Source: an uncultured Clostridia bacterium
Lineage (GTDB): Bacteria > Bacillota > Clostridia > Christensenellales > UBA1242
Assembly: GCA_934756675.1 (NCBI GenBank)
Contig: CAKVLG010000009.1
Location: 1-34,429, forward strand
Direction: 5' to 3'
DNA: 34,429 nucleotides
The translations under genes were made by a program, and so were the position numbers. The notes below the pieces were generated by a model. That model was not told where the DNA came from, did not search any database, and saw only the letters and a program-made list of their open reading frames with translations. This document shows positions 16,118-24,832 of this stretch, one piece after another; position 1 is the first letter of the stretch; every line of letters begins with the position of its first letter.

Positions 16118-16791
16118 TATTCCCCCATTAAATCTGGTCTTTTTTGTTTTGTTTCGCTAATAGAGCTTTCTTTTTTCCAATCATCGATCTTTTTGTGGTC
16201 GCCAGAAACTAAAATTTCTGGCACGACATATCCCATAAAATCTTGAGGTCTAGTGTATTGCTTGTGTTCAAGACGCCCTGCCGAAAAACTTTCTTCGTCT
16301 TTACTTTCTTCGCTACCAAGCACGCCTGGAACAAACCTAAGCATTGCATCAATAACAACCATTGCAGGAAGCTCGCCACCGGTCAAAACATAATCTCCAA
16401 TCGAAAGTTCTTCGAACTTAAAAATATCTAAAACTCTTTGGTCAACACCTTCATAGTGCCCGCAAAGAAAAATGATATGCTCTTCTTTAGCAAGTTCTGG
16501 CACTATTTTTTGCGAAAAAACTTTACCTTTTGGCGAAAGAAAAATCTTTTTTGCCGATTCGAGCCCAGGAATACTTTGCATTGCATCATAAATAGGCTGA
16601 ACCATCATTAACATTCCAGGTCCCCCACCAAAAGGATAATCATCACACTTTTTATGCTTATCCTTTGAATAATCGCGAATATTTATGACATTTATTTGAA
16701 CCAAGTTTTTCTCTATCGCTTTGCCAAGAATGCTTGCTTTTAGCGGTTCAAACATTTCTGGAAACAAGGTTAAAATATCAATTCTAGTCAT
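16117..16791 (-). CDS. trmD: tRNA (guanine-N1-)-methyltransferase TrmD
   Basis: 224 residues. Methylates G37 of tRNAs using SAM and prevents frameshifting. Motifs of the SPOUT trefoil knot are present: RIDILTLFPEMFEPL at the start, IRDYSKDKHKKCDDYPFGGG, LSPKGKVFSQKI, LCGHYEGVDQRV and IGDYVLTGGELPAMVVIDAM. The C-terminal part has EHKQYTRPQDFMG and RPDLM. It overlaps rimM by eight bases and has AAGAGG inside rimM as its ribosome binding site. Confidence 0.97.
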   Translation of the reverse strand: MTRIDILTLFPEMFEPLKASILGKAIEKNLVQINVINIRDYSKDKHKKCDDYPFGGGPGMLMMVQPIYDAMQSIPGLESAKKIFLSPKGKVFSQKIVPELAKEEHIIFLCGHYEGVDQRVLDIFKFEELSIGDYVLTGGELPAMVVIDAMLRFVPGVLGSEESKDEESFSAGRLEHKQYTRPQDFMGYVVPEILVSGDHKKIDDWKKESSISETKQKRPDLMGE

Positions 16792-17284
16792 GAGATTTTA
16801 CCTCTTGAAACTTTTTTTTATTAAATGTAATCACATTATTCTCATAATTTTCGATAAGTCCATCGACATTTGGTACAATCAAATTCTTAAAGTTATGAGA
16901 TTTTATAAAGAATAAATCACTGGCACCATAATTTTCTACATTTTCAAGCTCGCCAATTTCTTCGCCGTTATCAAGCACAATTCGCGCACCCAAAATATCT
17001 TCGACCAAGACTTCACCTTCGTCATTTTTTGTTATTTCGTCAGCGAGTACAAAAACTTTTTTGCCGCGAAGTTCGTTTGCTTGCATAACAGAATCAATGC
17101 CATCAAGACCCAAAACATTTTCGCCACCAGCTAGAAAAGACCTTTTAATTTTATGAAAATTTTCACCAACAAAAACGCCAGACAATTCACCAAAATCTAG
17201 CACTTTGTTTGTTTCCATTTTTATTTTAATTTCGCCTTTAATTCCGTGTGGTTTTACCACTTTACCAATCAATATCTTTTCCAT
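16784..17284 (-). CDS. rimM: 16S rRNA processing protein RimM
   Basis: 166 residues. RimM helps mature the head of the 30S subunit and binds S19. The N-terminal domain starts ILIGKVVKPHGIKGEIKIKM, and the PRC-barrel half contains EVLVEDILGARIVLDNGEE, GASDLFFIKSHN and LIVPNVDGLIENYE. RimM and TrmD are a standard pair. A terminator-like hairpin lies between khpA and this gene, so expression of the rimM-trmD-rbgA-rnhB-yraN group may depend on read-through. AAGGA precedes the ATG. Confidence 0.95.
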   Translation of the reverse strand: MEKILIGKVVKPHGIKGEIKIKMETNKVLDFGELSGVFVGENFHKIKRSFLAGGENVLGLDGIDSVMQANELRGKKVFVLADEITKNDEGEVLVEDILGARIVLDNGEEIGELENVENYGASDLFFIKSHNFKNLIVPNVDGLIENYENNVITFNKKKFQEVKSHD

Positions 17285-17296
17285 TTTATTCCTTAT

Positions 17297-17324
17297 AAAA
17301 AATTAAGAGAGTATCACTCTCTTA
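17297..17324 (-). terminator. Terminator or attenuator between khpA and rimM
   Basis: Perfect 9-bp stem TAAGAGAGT/ACTCTCTTA (17316-17324 with 17304-17312) with a 3-nt loop, followed on the minus strand by A and six T (complement of 17297-17302). The stop codon of khpA is inside the stem. No promoter is visible between it and rimM, which suggests partial termination setting the ratio of the upstream ylxM-ffh-rpsP-khpA group to the downstream group. Confidence 0.85.
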
Positions 17325-17564
17325 TTCTTTGTCAATTTTAATATTTACGCGTAAATTGTCTTTTTTACCAATTGTTCTTGCAACCATGCGAATACTGTTG
17401 GCAATTTTACCGTTTCTACCAATAATTTTACCAATCTCACTTTCTGGAACAACAACATTGCAATCAACATTTTTATCGTGTTTTTCGCAAGTAATTTTTA
17501 CGTTTGCAGGGTCATCAACCAAGCTCTTTATAATAAAATCAACAGCATTTTGTACCTTTTCCAT
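17322..17564 (-). CDS. khpA: KhpA, KH-domain RNA-binding protein (YlqC)
   Basis: 80 residues, a single type II KH domain. KhpA works with KhpB (Jag/EloR) in RNA binding and, in streptococci, in cell elongation control. The KH signature VVPESEIGKIIGRNGKIANS contains the GxxG loop GRNG at 49-52. It lies between rpsP and rimM as in other Bacillota; the ylqD gene found there in Bacillus is absent. The stop codon is part of the terminator stem at 17304-17324. Confidence 0.93.
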   Translation of the reverse strand: MEKVQNAVDFIIKSLVDDPANVKITCEKHDKNVDCNVVVPESEIGKIIGRNGKIANSIRMVARTIGKKDNLRVNIKIDKE

Positions 17565-17583
17565 AACTATAAATTCCTTTTAG

Positions 17584-17859
17584 TTATTTTGTTTTCTTTT
17601 CAGCTTTCTTTTTGCCAACTTCGATGCCATTTTTAACTAAAATAGCTTTAACTGTTTCAGTTGGTTGTGCGCCATTAGCAATCCATTTTGCTGCTTTTTC
17701 TTTATCAAGATTAACATTGTTTTCTGCAACTAATGGGTTGTATGTACCAACAAGGTCAACATATGCACCATCTCTTGATTTCTTAGCATCAGCAATAACA
17801 ATACGATAGAAAGGTGTTTTTTTGTCACCAAGTCTTGTAAGTCTCATTTTAACTGCCAT
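17584..17859 (-). CDS. rpsP: 30S ribosomal protein S16
   Basis: 91 residues, the usual length. The N-terminus MAVKMRLTRLGDKKTPFYRI and the following VIADAKKSRDGAYVDLVGTY, NPLV are diagnostic of S16, an assembly protein in the body of the 30S subunit. GGAGGG precedes the ATG. The order ffh-rpsP-khpA is conserved. The 55-bp gap to ffh holds only a weak 4-bp hairpin with a T4 run, not enough to call a terminator. Confidence 0.97.
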   Translation of the reverse strand: MAVKMRLTRLGDKKTPFYRIVIADAKKSRDGAYVDLVGTYNPLVAENNVNLDKEKAAKWIANGAQPTETVKAILVKNGIEVGKKKAEKKTK

Positions 17860-17914
17860 TTATTTTTCCCTCCATTTTTATTTATCATAAAACAGATTTT
17901 GTCTGCTATATGTA

Positions 17915-19237
17915 CTATCTTCTGCCGCCAAGCATTCTTTGAAGTTTTGGATTATTCATGTTCTTCATCATTGCTTTGGTTTGTTCAAATTGCTTTAAAA
18001 GTGAATTTACTTCTTGAATGGAAGTACCACTTCCCTTTGCAATTCTCTTTCTTTGACTAGCTTTAATTTCGTCTGGATTTACCCTTTCTTTTGGGGTCAT
18101 AGATTGAATTATAGCTTTATATGTCCTTATTTTGCTTTCGTCCACATCTTCTGGCTTAATTTTCATGCCAAGACCTGGAACCATTGCAAGCAAATCTGCC
18201 AAATTACCCATTTTTGACAATTGTTCAAATTGCATTAAAAAGTCTTCAAAAGTAAACGCGTTTTTACGCAAGTTTTCTTCAAGCTTTTTCATTTTTTCCT
18301 GGTCAACATTTTGTTCAACCTTTTCAATCAAAGTGAGCACATCGCCCATACCAAGAATACGCGATGCAATTCTATCTGGATAAAATGGCTCTAAATCGCC
18401 AAGTTTTTCGCCAACACCGCAGAACTTGATTGGTTTGCCAGTAACAGCCTTAACAGACAATGCCGCACCACCACGTGTGTCGCCGTCCATTTTTGTTAAA
18501 ATTGTACCAGTTATACCAAGTTTTTCGTCAAATTCTTTGGCAATTGTAACAGCATCTTGACCAGTCATTGCGTCAATTGTAAGCAAAATTTCATTAGGGG
18601 TAACTGCCTTTTTAATATCTTGCAATTCAACCATCAATTTTTCGTCGATGTGAAGCCTACCCGCTGTATCGATAATAACTATGTCATAGCCCTTTTGTTT
18701 AGCATATTTTACGCCCTCTTCGGCTATTTTAACAGGGTTACCTTGACCTTTTTCAAACACATCAAGTTGAACTGACGCACCAACAGATTTAAGCTGATTA
18801 ATTGCTGCTGGTCTATATACGTCGCACGCAACAAGAAGTGGTTTTTTACCTTGTTTTTTTAGCATTAAACCAAGTTTGCCACACATTGTAGTCTTACCAG
18901 CACCTTGAAGACCACACATCAAAATAACAGTTGGTGGATTTGATGCAATTTCTATTTTTGTATTTTGACCACCCATAAGAGCAACAAGCTCGTCCTTAAC
19001 GATTTTTATTACCTGTTGACCAGGTGTTAAGCTCGATAAAATATCGCTACCAATAGCTTTTTCGCTAACTTTGTTTACAAAATCTTTTGCAACCAAAAAG
19101 TTAACATCAGCTTCAAGTAAAGCAACTCGCACTTCACGCATTGCTTCTTTAATTTCAAGTTCAGTAAGCTTACCGCGCTTGGTTAGTTTTGAAAATATAT
19201 GATTTAACTTTTCGCCTAAACTTCCGAATAAAGCCAC
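17915..19237 (-). CDS. ffh: Signal recognition particle GTPase Ffh (SRP54)
   Basis: 440 residues. Binds signal sequences and SRP RNA and delivers ribosomes to FtsY at the membrane. The N domain is followed by the G domain with G1 GLQGAGKTT at 109-117, ACDVYRPAAINQL, DTAGRLHIDEKLMVEL and TKMDGDTRGGAAL. The M domain from about residue 300 includes FTFEDFLMQFEQLSKMGN and the RNA-binding segment near SQRKRIAKGSGTSIQEVN, ending LQRMLGGRR. The start codon is GTG with AAGGAG. It follows ylxM by ten bases. No SRP RNA gene was seen in the window. Confidence 0.97.
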   Translation of the reverse strand: MALFGSLGEKLNHIFSKLTKRGKLTELEIKEAMREVRVALLEADVNFLVAKDFVNKVSEKAIGSDILSSLTPGQQVIKIVKDELVALMGGQNTKIEIASNPPTVILMCGLQGAGKTTMCGKLGLMLKKQGKKPLLVACDVYRPAAINQLKSVGASVQLDVFEKGQGNPVKIAEEGVKYAKQKGYDIVIIDTAGRLHIDEKLMVELQDIKKAVTPNEILLTIDAMTGQDAVTIAKEFDEKLGITGTILTKMDGDTRGGAALSVKAVTGKPIKFCGVGEKLGDLEPFYPDRIASRILGMGDVLTLIEKVEQNVDQEKMKKLEENLRKNAFTFEDFLMQFEQLSKMGNLADLLAMVPGLGMKIKPEDVDESKIRTYKAIIQSMTPKERVNPDEIKASQRKRIAKGSGTSIQEVNSLLKQFEQTKAMMKNMNNPKLQRMLGGRR

Positions 19238-19247
19238 TAAGTTCTCC

Positions 19248-19580
19248 TTATAAATCTTTTTTAATTTGGTTTAATATCTTTCGCACTTCTTGCTCATTTT
19301 CATTTAAATCAGAAAATGAAAGTATTTTGTCTATTTTTTTTACATTACTCTTATATTTTTCGGCAAGCTTTAACTTGCTTTCGTATTGATAAAGCTGACT
19401 TGTGACACTTTTTAGTGCATCGTTCGCCGCCTGGCGAGTTATTCCAAGTGATTCGCCAATTTCTGAAATGCTATCGTCATTGTTAACATACATTTCAAAG
19501 ATTGTCTTTTGTCTGTCAGTTAAAAGTTCACTATATATATCATATAATATACACAAATTTACTTTTTCTAATACTTCCAT
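19248..19580 (-). CDS. ylxM: YlxM, putative SRP-associated helix-turn-helix protein
   Basis: 110 residues. YlxM is a sigma-70 region 4-like protein encoded next to ffh in Bacillota; in streptococci it is reported to bind SRP and modulate its GTPase activity. The HTH is at about residues 20-60: LLTDRQKTIFEMYVNNDDSI, SEIGESLGITRQAANDALKS. The C-terminal half is charged and probably helical. It is the first gene after a consensus promoter and a 5' hairpin; the hairpin's 3' arm touches the AAAGG ribosome binding site. Confidence 0.93.
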   Translation of the reverse strand: MEVLEKVNLCILYDIYSELLTDRQKTIFEMYVNNDDSISEIGESLGITRQAANDALKSVTSQLYQYESKLKLAEKYKSNVKKIDKILSFSDLNENEQEVRKILNQIKKDL

Positions 19581-19589
19581 TTTTTACCT

Positions 19590-19613
19590 TTGTAAAGCTG
19601 AACTACTTTACAA
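19590..19613 (-). promoter_or_regulatory. 5'-terminal hairpin at the ylxM ribosome binding site
   Basis: Inverted repeat TTGTAAAG/CTTTACAA (19606-19613 with 19590-19597) with an 8-nt loop. With the promoter at 19618-19646 transcription should begin near 19611, so the hairpin would be at the very 5' end of the mRNA. Its 3' arm runs into the AAAGG ribosome binding site. It may stabilise the transcript or limit initiation on ylxM; that is inference. Confidence 0.5.
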
Positions 19614-19617
19614 GAAT

Positions 19618-19646
19618 ATTATATACGTTTAGTTTTATCTTGTCAA
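19618..19646 (-). promoter_or_regulatory. Consensus sigma-A promoter for ylxM-ffh-rpsP-khpA
   Basis: Minus strand TTGACA (19641-19646), exactly 17 bp, TATAAT (19618-19623): a perfect match to both hexamers and spacing. It begins three bases after the ftsY stop, with no terminator between, so upstream read-through adds to it. Confidence 0.92.
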
Positions 19647-19649
19647 TAC

Positions 19650-20549
19650 TTATTCAAAAATAGATTCAACAAATTCTTTTGCATTAAAGTCGAGTAAATC
19701 GTCCACCGTTTCGCCCACGCCAACATACCTAACTGGCACATTATATTCACTTTCCAAAGCAAGCAAAATTCCTCCTTTTGCTGTGCCATCGAGTTTTGTT
19801 ATCGCAATATCTGTCAAACCAACAGCCTCGTCAAAAAGACGCACTTGTTCCAGTGCGTTTTGCCCAGTTGTTGCATCAATTACTATCATTTTGTGGTACT
19901 CTGCTTCGCCATACTCGCGTTCCACAATCTTTGAAATCTTTTTAAGTTCAAGCATTAGGTTTGCTTTGTTGTGCAATCTTCCCGCTGTATCGATAATTAA
20001 AACGTCGGCTTTCTTTGCTTTGCTACTTGCGATTGCATCAAAAACAACAGCGCCAGAATCTGCGCCTTGACTGTTTGTTACAATTTTCACCTTGCTTCTA
20101 TTTGCCCAAATTTCTAGTTGATCACTAGCTGCTGCTCTAAATGTATCACCAGCAGCTAAAACCACTTTTTTACCTTCTTTGTCAAACTTACTTGCAAGTT
20201 TGCCAATTGTCGTTGTTTTTCCAACACCATTTACACCAACAACAAGCATCACAAGTGGATACGAGAACTTTTCTGGTTTGTTTTGCTCCAAAATTTCAAC
20301 CATTATGTTTTTTAAAAGAGCCTTACAATCACTGGTAGATTTAAGTTTGTTTTTCTTTGTTTGCTCCCTTAATTTTTGCATAATCATTGTTGTCGCCGTG
20401 TTTCCAATGTCCGACGACAACAAGACATACTCTAATTCTTCATAAAAGTCTTCATCAATGTCATTGCCTGTAAATATATACTTTAGTTTTTCGCCAAAAG
20501 ACTTTTTAGTCTTTTTCATTCCTTCGAATAATCTTGAAAAAAACCCCAT
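19650..20549 (-). CDS. ftsY: Signal recognition particle receptor FtsY
   Basis: 299 residues. SRP receptor GTPase that docks ribosome-SRP complexes at the membrane. The NG domain is complete: G1 GVNGVGKTTT at 105-114, LAAGDTFRAAASDQLEIW, DTAGRLHNKANLMLELKKIS and TKLDGTAKGG, ending with GVGETVDDLLDF. The acidic A domain of Proteobacteria is missing; instead there is a short basic N-terminus (FFSRLFEGMKKTKKSFGEKL) of the kind that binds membranes in other Bacillota. Its ATG lies directly after the smc stop, with AGAGGG inside smc. Confidence 0.97.
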   Translation of the reverse strand: MGFFSRLFEGMKKTKKSFGEKLKYIFTGNDIDEDFYEELEYVLLSSDIGNTATTMIMQKLREQTKKNKLKSTSDCKALLKNIMVEILEQNKPEKFSYPLVMLVVGVNGVGKTTTIGKLASKFDKEGKKVVLAAGDTFRAAASDQLEIWANRSKVKIVTNSQGADSGAVVFDAIASSKAKKADVLIIDTAGRLHNKANLMLELKKISKIVEREYGEAEYHKMIVIDATTGQNALEQVRLFDEAVGLTDIAITKLDGTAKGGILLALESEYNVPVRYVGVGETVDDLLDFNAKEFVESIFE

Positions 20550-23500
20550 TTACTTACCCTCTGTCGATTGTTTTACCGCATCACTTAATTTTACCGATAC
20601 CATCTTCGATACGCCTTTTTCTTCCATTGTAACACCATACAAGCAATCAGCAAGCTCCATAGTTGGCTTTCTGTGCGTTATTACAATAAATTGTGTATCT
20701 TTGCTGAACCTTTGCAAATATCTTGCAAAACGTTCTACGTTAGCATCATCAAGTGCGGCTTCAATTTCGTCAAGAACACAGAATGGCATTGGGCTGAGTT
20801 TTAATATTGCAAACAATATTGCAATAGCTGTCAATGCTTTTTCGCCACCAGACAAAAGCGTTATGCTTTGAAGCTTCTTTCCTGGTGGTTCAGCTTTAAT
20901 GTCAATACCACATTCAAGCAAGCTTACGCCATTTTCTGTATCAAGTGAAAGTTCGGCCTTGCCACCGCCAAAAAGTTCGGTGAATATTTTTTGGAAATTG
21001 GCATTGATTTTATCAAATTGAGTTTTAAACTTGTTTTCCATTTCACTAGTCAACTCTTTGATAATCTTAGTCAAATCTTTTTCAGCTGTTTCTAGGTCAT
21101 TGCGCTGAGTAGACATGTCATCATATCTTTCTTGAACAAGTTTCAAGTCTTCAATCGCATTGACGTTAACAAATCCAAGTGCTTGAATTTGTCTTTTTAC
21201 CTTTCCGCTTTGTGTCAATGCATTTTGAAGGTCAAAGTCGGTCAATTTAAACTCTTGAGCAGAAGCATATGTCAAGCCATATTCTTCCCAAACACGTTCT
21301 TGCATTGTTTCGATATCTGTATCAATACTTGCAAGACGCATTTCTTCTTTAAGTTTTTTATCGCTCACGCGTTGTATTTCGCTAGAAAGTTGCATCTTTT
21401 TGCTATCAGCATCGTTCATTTTAGCTTGAAGCTCGTTCTTATAGTTATCCATGTTTGCAAGTTTATCGCGGGTTTCTTGCAATTTTTTCATGTTTTCGCT
21501 ATAAGCACTTTCTTTTGAAAGATTATTCAAAATCTCTTGATATTCGCTAAGGCTTGTCAAATTCTTTTGAAGTGACAATTTATTTTCGCGATATCTGTAA
21601 TTCGACACTGCCAAATCAGAACTAAATCTTTCGAGATCACTGTTTCCAGACTCGAGATTTGCTTCTGCCTGCGCGCGTTTAACTTTTAGGTCTGTGATTG
21701 TTTCATAAAGTGTTTCGCGTTGTTTTTTGAGCATGTCAAATCGGCTGTTTTGTTCGATTTTAGCGGAAGTTGCCTTAGATTTTTCTTCTGAAATTTCGTC
21801 TTGTTCGCGGCTAGTTTCACCAATCTTTTTATCAATAATTTCAAGTCTGTCGAGCAATGCTTCTATGCTATAACCAGCATTGCGGCATTCCTTGTCAACA
21901 TCGTTGATTTGATATTCTAGATTTTCGCATTTTTCTTCTTCCTTACCAATCTCAATTTCTTTTTCATGAAGTGTAGAATTGAGTTTAAGCACAATATCAT
22001 TGACGCTTGATTGTTTTTCTTGAAGCTTAGCAATCTTTTTTTCAATTTCTTCAATCTCGGTCTTTTCTGATTCAAGCTTAGACATCAAATCTTTAATTTC
22101 TCTTTCACGGCTAATTAAGTTTGTAGATGTTTCCTTTCTACTACCACCAGTAACAGCACCGCTCGGATTGATTATGTCACCGTCAAGGGTAACCACCTTA
22201 ACAACATAACCCGTCTTTTGCGATAAAGTTACCGCAGTCGAAAGAGTATCTACAATAACAGTTCCGCCAAGCAAATGATTGAATATTGGCAAATATGCTT
22301 TGTCAAACTTAACAAGTTCACTTGCAACACCAAGTACGCCAGCCATGTTCATTTTCGAACGTACATAGTCAGGAACACTACGTTCTTTCACTTCACTTAT
22401 TGGCAAGAATGTTGCACGACCAAAATTGTTTTGTTTTAGGTAATTGACAAGATATTTTGTGTCTTCGTCATTTTTTGTAACAATGTTTTGAACACTTGCT
22501 CCAAGGGCAAATTCAATAGCAACTTCATATTGTTGTGGAACTTGCATAAGTTTTGCAACAACACCAACAACGCGTTTGCCAATGTTTTCGTTATTTTTTG
22601 CTTGTTCAAGCAATCTCTTAACACTAATAACATAGCCCTCGTTATCTTCTTGCATCTCTTGCAAAATACGTGCCTTACTAAGGTTACTGTGGTAATTTGC
22701 TTTTTCGTCTTCTAATTTTTTACTTAGCTTTGTTCCAAGTTCTTGCGCTTGCTCGAGCTGAGAGTTTCTTTCAGCAATCTCTGCTTTCACAGAATTGCGT
22801 TCACTTTCTAATTTTTCGAGTTTTTTATCCAGCTGCGACTTAGTTTCTTCAAGTTTTTTCTTTTCTGTTTCAAGTTCAACTTTTTTTGTTTCAAGCTCTG
22901 TTTGTTTTTCTGTTAAAACATTCTTTTCAGCTGTTAAACTTGAAAGCGAAGATTTTACATCACCAAGCTTACTGGTAGCGTTCAAAATCTCGTCACCGCT
23001 TTCGTTTGCAGCAACTTCACCAGCGGTAATGCGGTCAACCACAGCTAAATATTCGTCATTGACCTTAGATATTTGCCTTTCAAGTTCTTCAAGCACGCTT
23101 TTTGTTTTGCTAATAGACTTTGTCTTTTCGTCTATCATACCTTTTAGCGATTCTTGCAAAACTTCGTCTTGCGAAATCTCTAAGTTTAATTTTTTGTTCT
23201 GTTCTTCAAGGTTTGTAACCTTTTCTTGCACAAGTTTAGCTTCGCCACTCTTTTTTTCGAGTGCAACAGTCAATTCTAAAAGCTCGTCACGAAGAACTGC
23301 TATCTTTTCGTCAAGCTCATTAATATTGCTTACACTTTCGTCATATTCAGATAATGCTTTTTCAAAATCTTTTTGTTTTTGGGCAAGTTCTTCGCCAATA
23401 CCCGTTAAAAGTGTGGCAATTTCTGCCTTGTTTGTACTTGCAGAATCGTATTGAGCAATGTAGATATTAACTTCAAGTGACTTTAATTGTTCTTTTAACT

Positions 23501-24149
23501 CTAAAAACTTTTTAGCATTTGCAGATTGTTTCGAAAGTGGCTCGATTTGTTTTTCGAGCTCAAAAATAATGTCGTTAATACGTGTTAAGTTGTCTTGTGT
23601 GCGTTCGAGCTTGCGTTCAGCTTCTATTTTACGGCTTTTAAAACGACTAATACCCGCTGCCTCTTCGAAAATTGTACGTCTGTCTTCTGGTTTAGCACTA
23701 ATAAGACTATCAATTTTACCTTGACCGATAACGCAATAGCTATCTCTACCAAGACCAGAGTCACGCAATGTATCGAGAATATCTTTTAATCTTACAGGGT
23801 TTTTGTTAATTGCATATTCACTTTCGCCAGAACGGTAAAGCTTACGCGAAAGCACAACTTCTGAATAATCAAGTGGAAAGATTTTTTCGGCATTATCAAA
23901 ATACAGAGCTACTTCACAATAAGACTCTGGTTTTCTGAGCTCTGTTCCATTAAAAATAACATCTTGCATCGAAGACCCACGCATAGATTTTGCGCTTTGT
24001 TCACCCATAACCCAACGAATAGAGTCTGCAACGTTACTTTTGCCGCAACCGTTTGGGCCAACAATACCAGTAATACCCGAGTCAAAATTGACTTCGAGCT
24101 TGTCGGCAAACGATTTAAAGCCATGTATCTCTAGTTTTTTGAATTTCAT
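20550..24149 (-). CDS. smc: Chromosome partition protein SMC
   Basis: 1199 residues, the usual size. SMC forms an ATP-driven ring with ScpA and ScpB that compacts and segregates the chromosome. The head halves are at the ends: Walker A GPNGCGKS at 31-38 and RWVMGEQSAKSMRG, then the signature LLSGGEKALTAIAILFAIL from 1098 and Walker B FCVLDEIEAALDD with Asp1127. Two long coiled coils (about 170-500 and 680-1030, rich in E, K, L, S) flank the hinge at roughly 510-670, where GGTVIVDTL and NPSGAVTGGS are typical. Its ATG overlaps the rnc stop by four bases. ScpA and ScpB are not in the window. Confidence 0.98.
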   Translation of the reverse strand: MKFKKLEIHGFKSFADKLEVNFDSGITGIVGPNGCGKSNVADSIRWVMGEQSAKSMRGSSMQDVIFNGTELRKPESYCEVALYFDNAEKIFPLDYSEVVLSRKLYRSGESEYAINKNPVRLKDILDTLRDSGLGRDSYCVIGQGKIDSLISAKPEDRRTIFEEAAGISRFKSRKIEAERKLERTQDNLTRINDIIFELEKQIEPLSKQSANAKKFLELKEQLKSLEVNIYIAQYDSASTNKAEIATLLTGIGEELAQKQKDFEKALSEYDESVSNINELDEKIAVLRDELLELTVALEKKSGEAKLVQEKVTNLEEQNKKLNLEISQDEVLQESLKGMIDEKTKSISKTKSVLEELERQISKVNDEYLAVVDRITAGEVAANESGDEILNATSKLGDVKSSLSSLTAEKNVLTEKQTELETKKVELETEKKKLEETKSQLDKKLEKLESERNSVKAEIAERNSQLEQAQELGTKLSKKLEDEKANYHSNLSKARILQEMQEDNEGYVISVKRLLEQAKNNENIGKRVVGVVAKLMQVPQQYEVAIEFALGASVQNIVTKNDEDTKYLVNYLKQNNFGRATFLPISEVKERSVPDYVRSKMNMAGVLGVASELVKFDKAYLPIFNHLLGGTVIVDTLSTAVTLSQKTGYVVKVVTLDGDIINPSGAVTGGSRKETSTNLISREREIKDLMSKLESEKTEIEEIEKKIAKLQEKQSSVNDIVLKLNSTLHEKEIEIGKEEEKCENLEYQINDVDKECRNAGYSIEALLDRLEIIDKKIGETSREQDEISEEKSKATSAKIEQNSRFDMLKKQRETLYETITDLKVKRAQAEANLESGNSDLERFSSDLAVSNYRYRENKLSLQKNLTSLSEYQEILNNLSKESAYSENMKKLQETRDKLANMDNYKNELQAKMNDADSKKMQLSSEIQRVSDKKLKEEMRLASIDTDIETMQERVWEEYGLTYASAQEFKLTDFDLQNALTQSGKVKRQIQALGFVNVNAIEDLKLVQERYDDMSTQRNDLETAEKDLTKIIKELTSEMENKFKTQFDKINANFQKIFTELFGGGKAELSLDTENGVSLLECGIDIKAEPPGKKLQSITLLSGGEKALTAIAILFAILKLSPMPFCVLDEIEAALDDANVERFARYLQRFSKDTQFIVITHRKPTMELADCLYGVTMEEKGVSKMVSVKLSDAVKQSTEGK

Positions 24150-24832
24150 TTTTTCTTACCCGCCTTAAGCATGTTAAGTTTATCAATTGCTTCGCCCGCA
24201 GCAATCATTTCGGCATCGCGTTTACTTTTTGCAACGCCTTTGCCCATTTTTTCACCATTAATAGTGACAAAAGCAATAAATTGCGGAGCAAACGCCTCGC
24301 CTTGTTTTATGTATGTATACACAGGTTTGTTTGTCTTGCAAATCTCCTGAAGTTTAGACTTGTTGTCTATTGGCACGCCAGTTTTCTTAAAAGCTAAAAT
24401 GCTGTCAATTGTGTAATGCAAAATAAACTTTTTGGCTTCTTCATAACCACCATCAAGATAAAGCGCACCGACAATAGCTTCGAACAAATCGCACTTAACC
24501 GCTTTTGATTCTGTTTCGCGGTTAGATTCACCATTTCCTTTAAACAAATAATTCTCGAGCCCAAGACTTGTCACAATATCAGACAAAGGCTTTTCCGAAA
24601 CAATGTCTGCACGCATTTTTGTGTAACCACCTTCACGCGCACGCACATTTAAGAATAATTGCTCTGTAATAACCATTTCAAGCACAGCATCGCCCAAAAA
24701 CTCGTATCGTTCATTAGATTCAACTCTGTGTTCGTTCGCATAACTCGAATGAGTCAATGCCGTTCTCAGATGTTTTTTATCGCGAAATGTGTAACCAATA
24801 ATTTTTTCTACTTCAGCGATATTATTTTCCAT
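24146..24832 (-). CDS. rnc: Ribonuclease III
   Basis: 228 residues from the ATG at 24832. Cleaves double-stranded RNA in rRNA precursors and mRNAs. The catalytic motif ERYEFLGDAVLEMVITEQLF lies at 41-60, with the further acidic pair in KCDLFEAIVGALYLDGGY. The dsRNA-binding domain covers about residues 155-225 (KSKLQEICKTNKPVYTYI, then GKGVAKSKRDAEMIAAGEAI). A TTG at 24853 would add seven residues but the ATG fits family length better. It overlaps plsX by 11 bases and smc by four. acpP and the fab genes, which often lie between plsX and rnc, are absent. Confidence 0.95.
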   Translation of the reverse strand: MENNIAEVEKIIGYTFRDKKHLRTALTHSSYANEHRVESNERYEFLGDAVLEMVITEQLFLNVRAREGGYTKMRADIVSEKPLSDIVTSLGLENYLFKGNGESNRETESKAVKCDLFEAIVGALYLDGGYEEAKKFILHYTIDSILAFKKTGVPIDNKSKLQEICKTNKPVYTYIKQGEAFAPQFIAFVTINGEKMGKGVAKSKRDAEMIAAGEAIDKLNMLKAGKKK

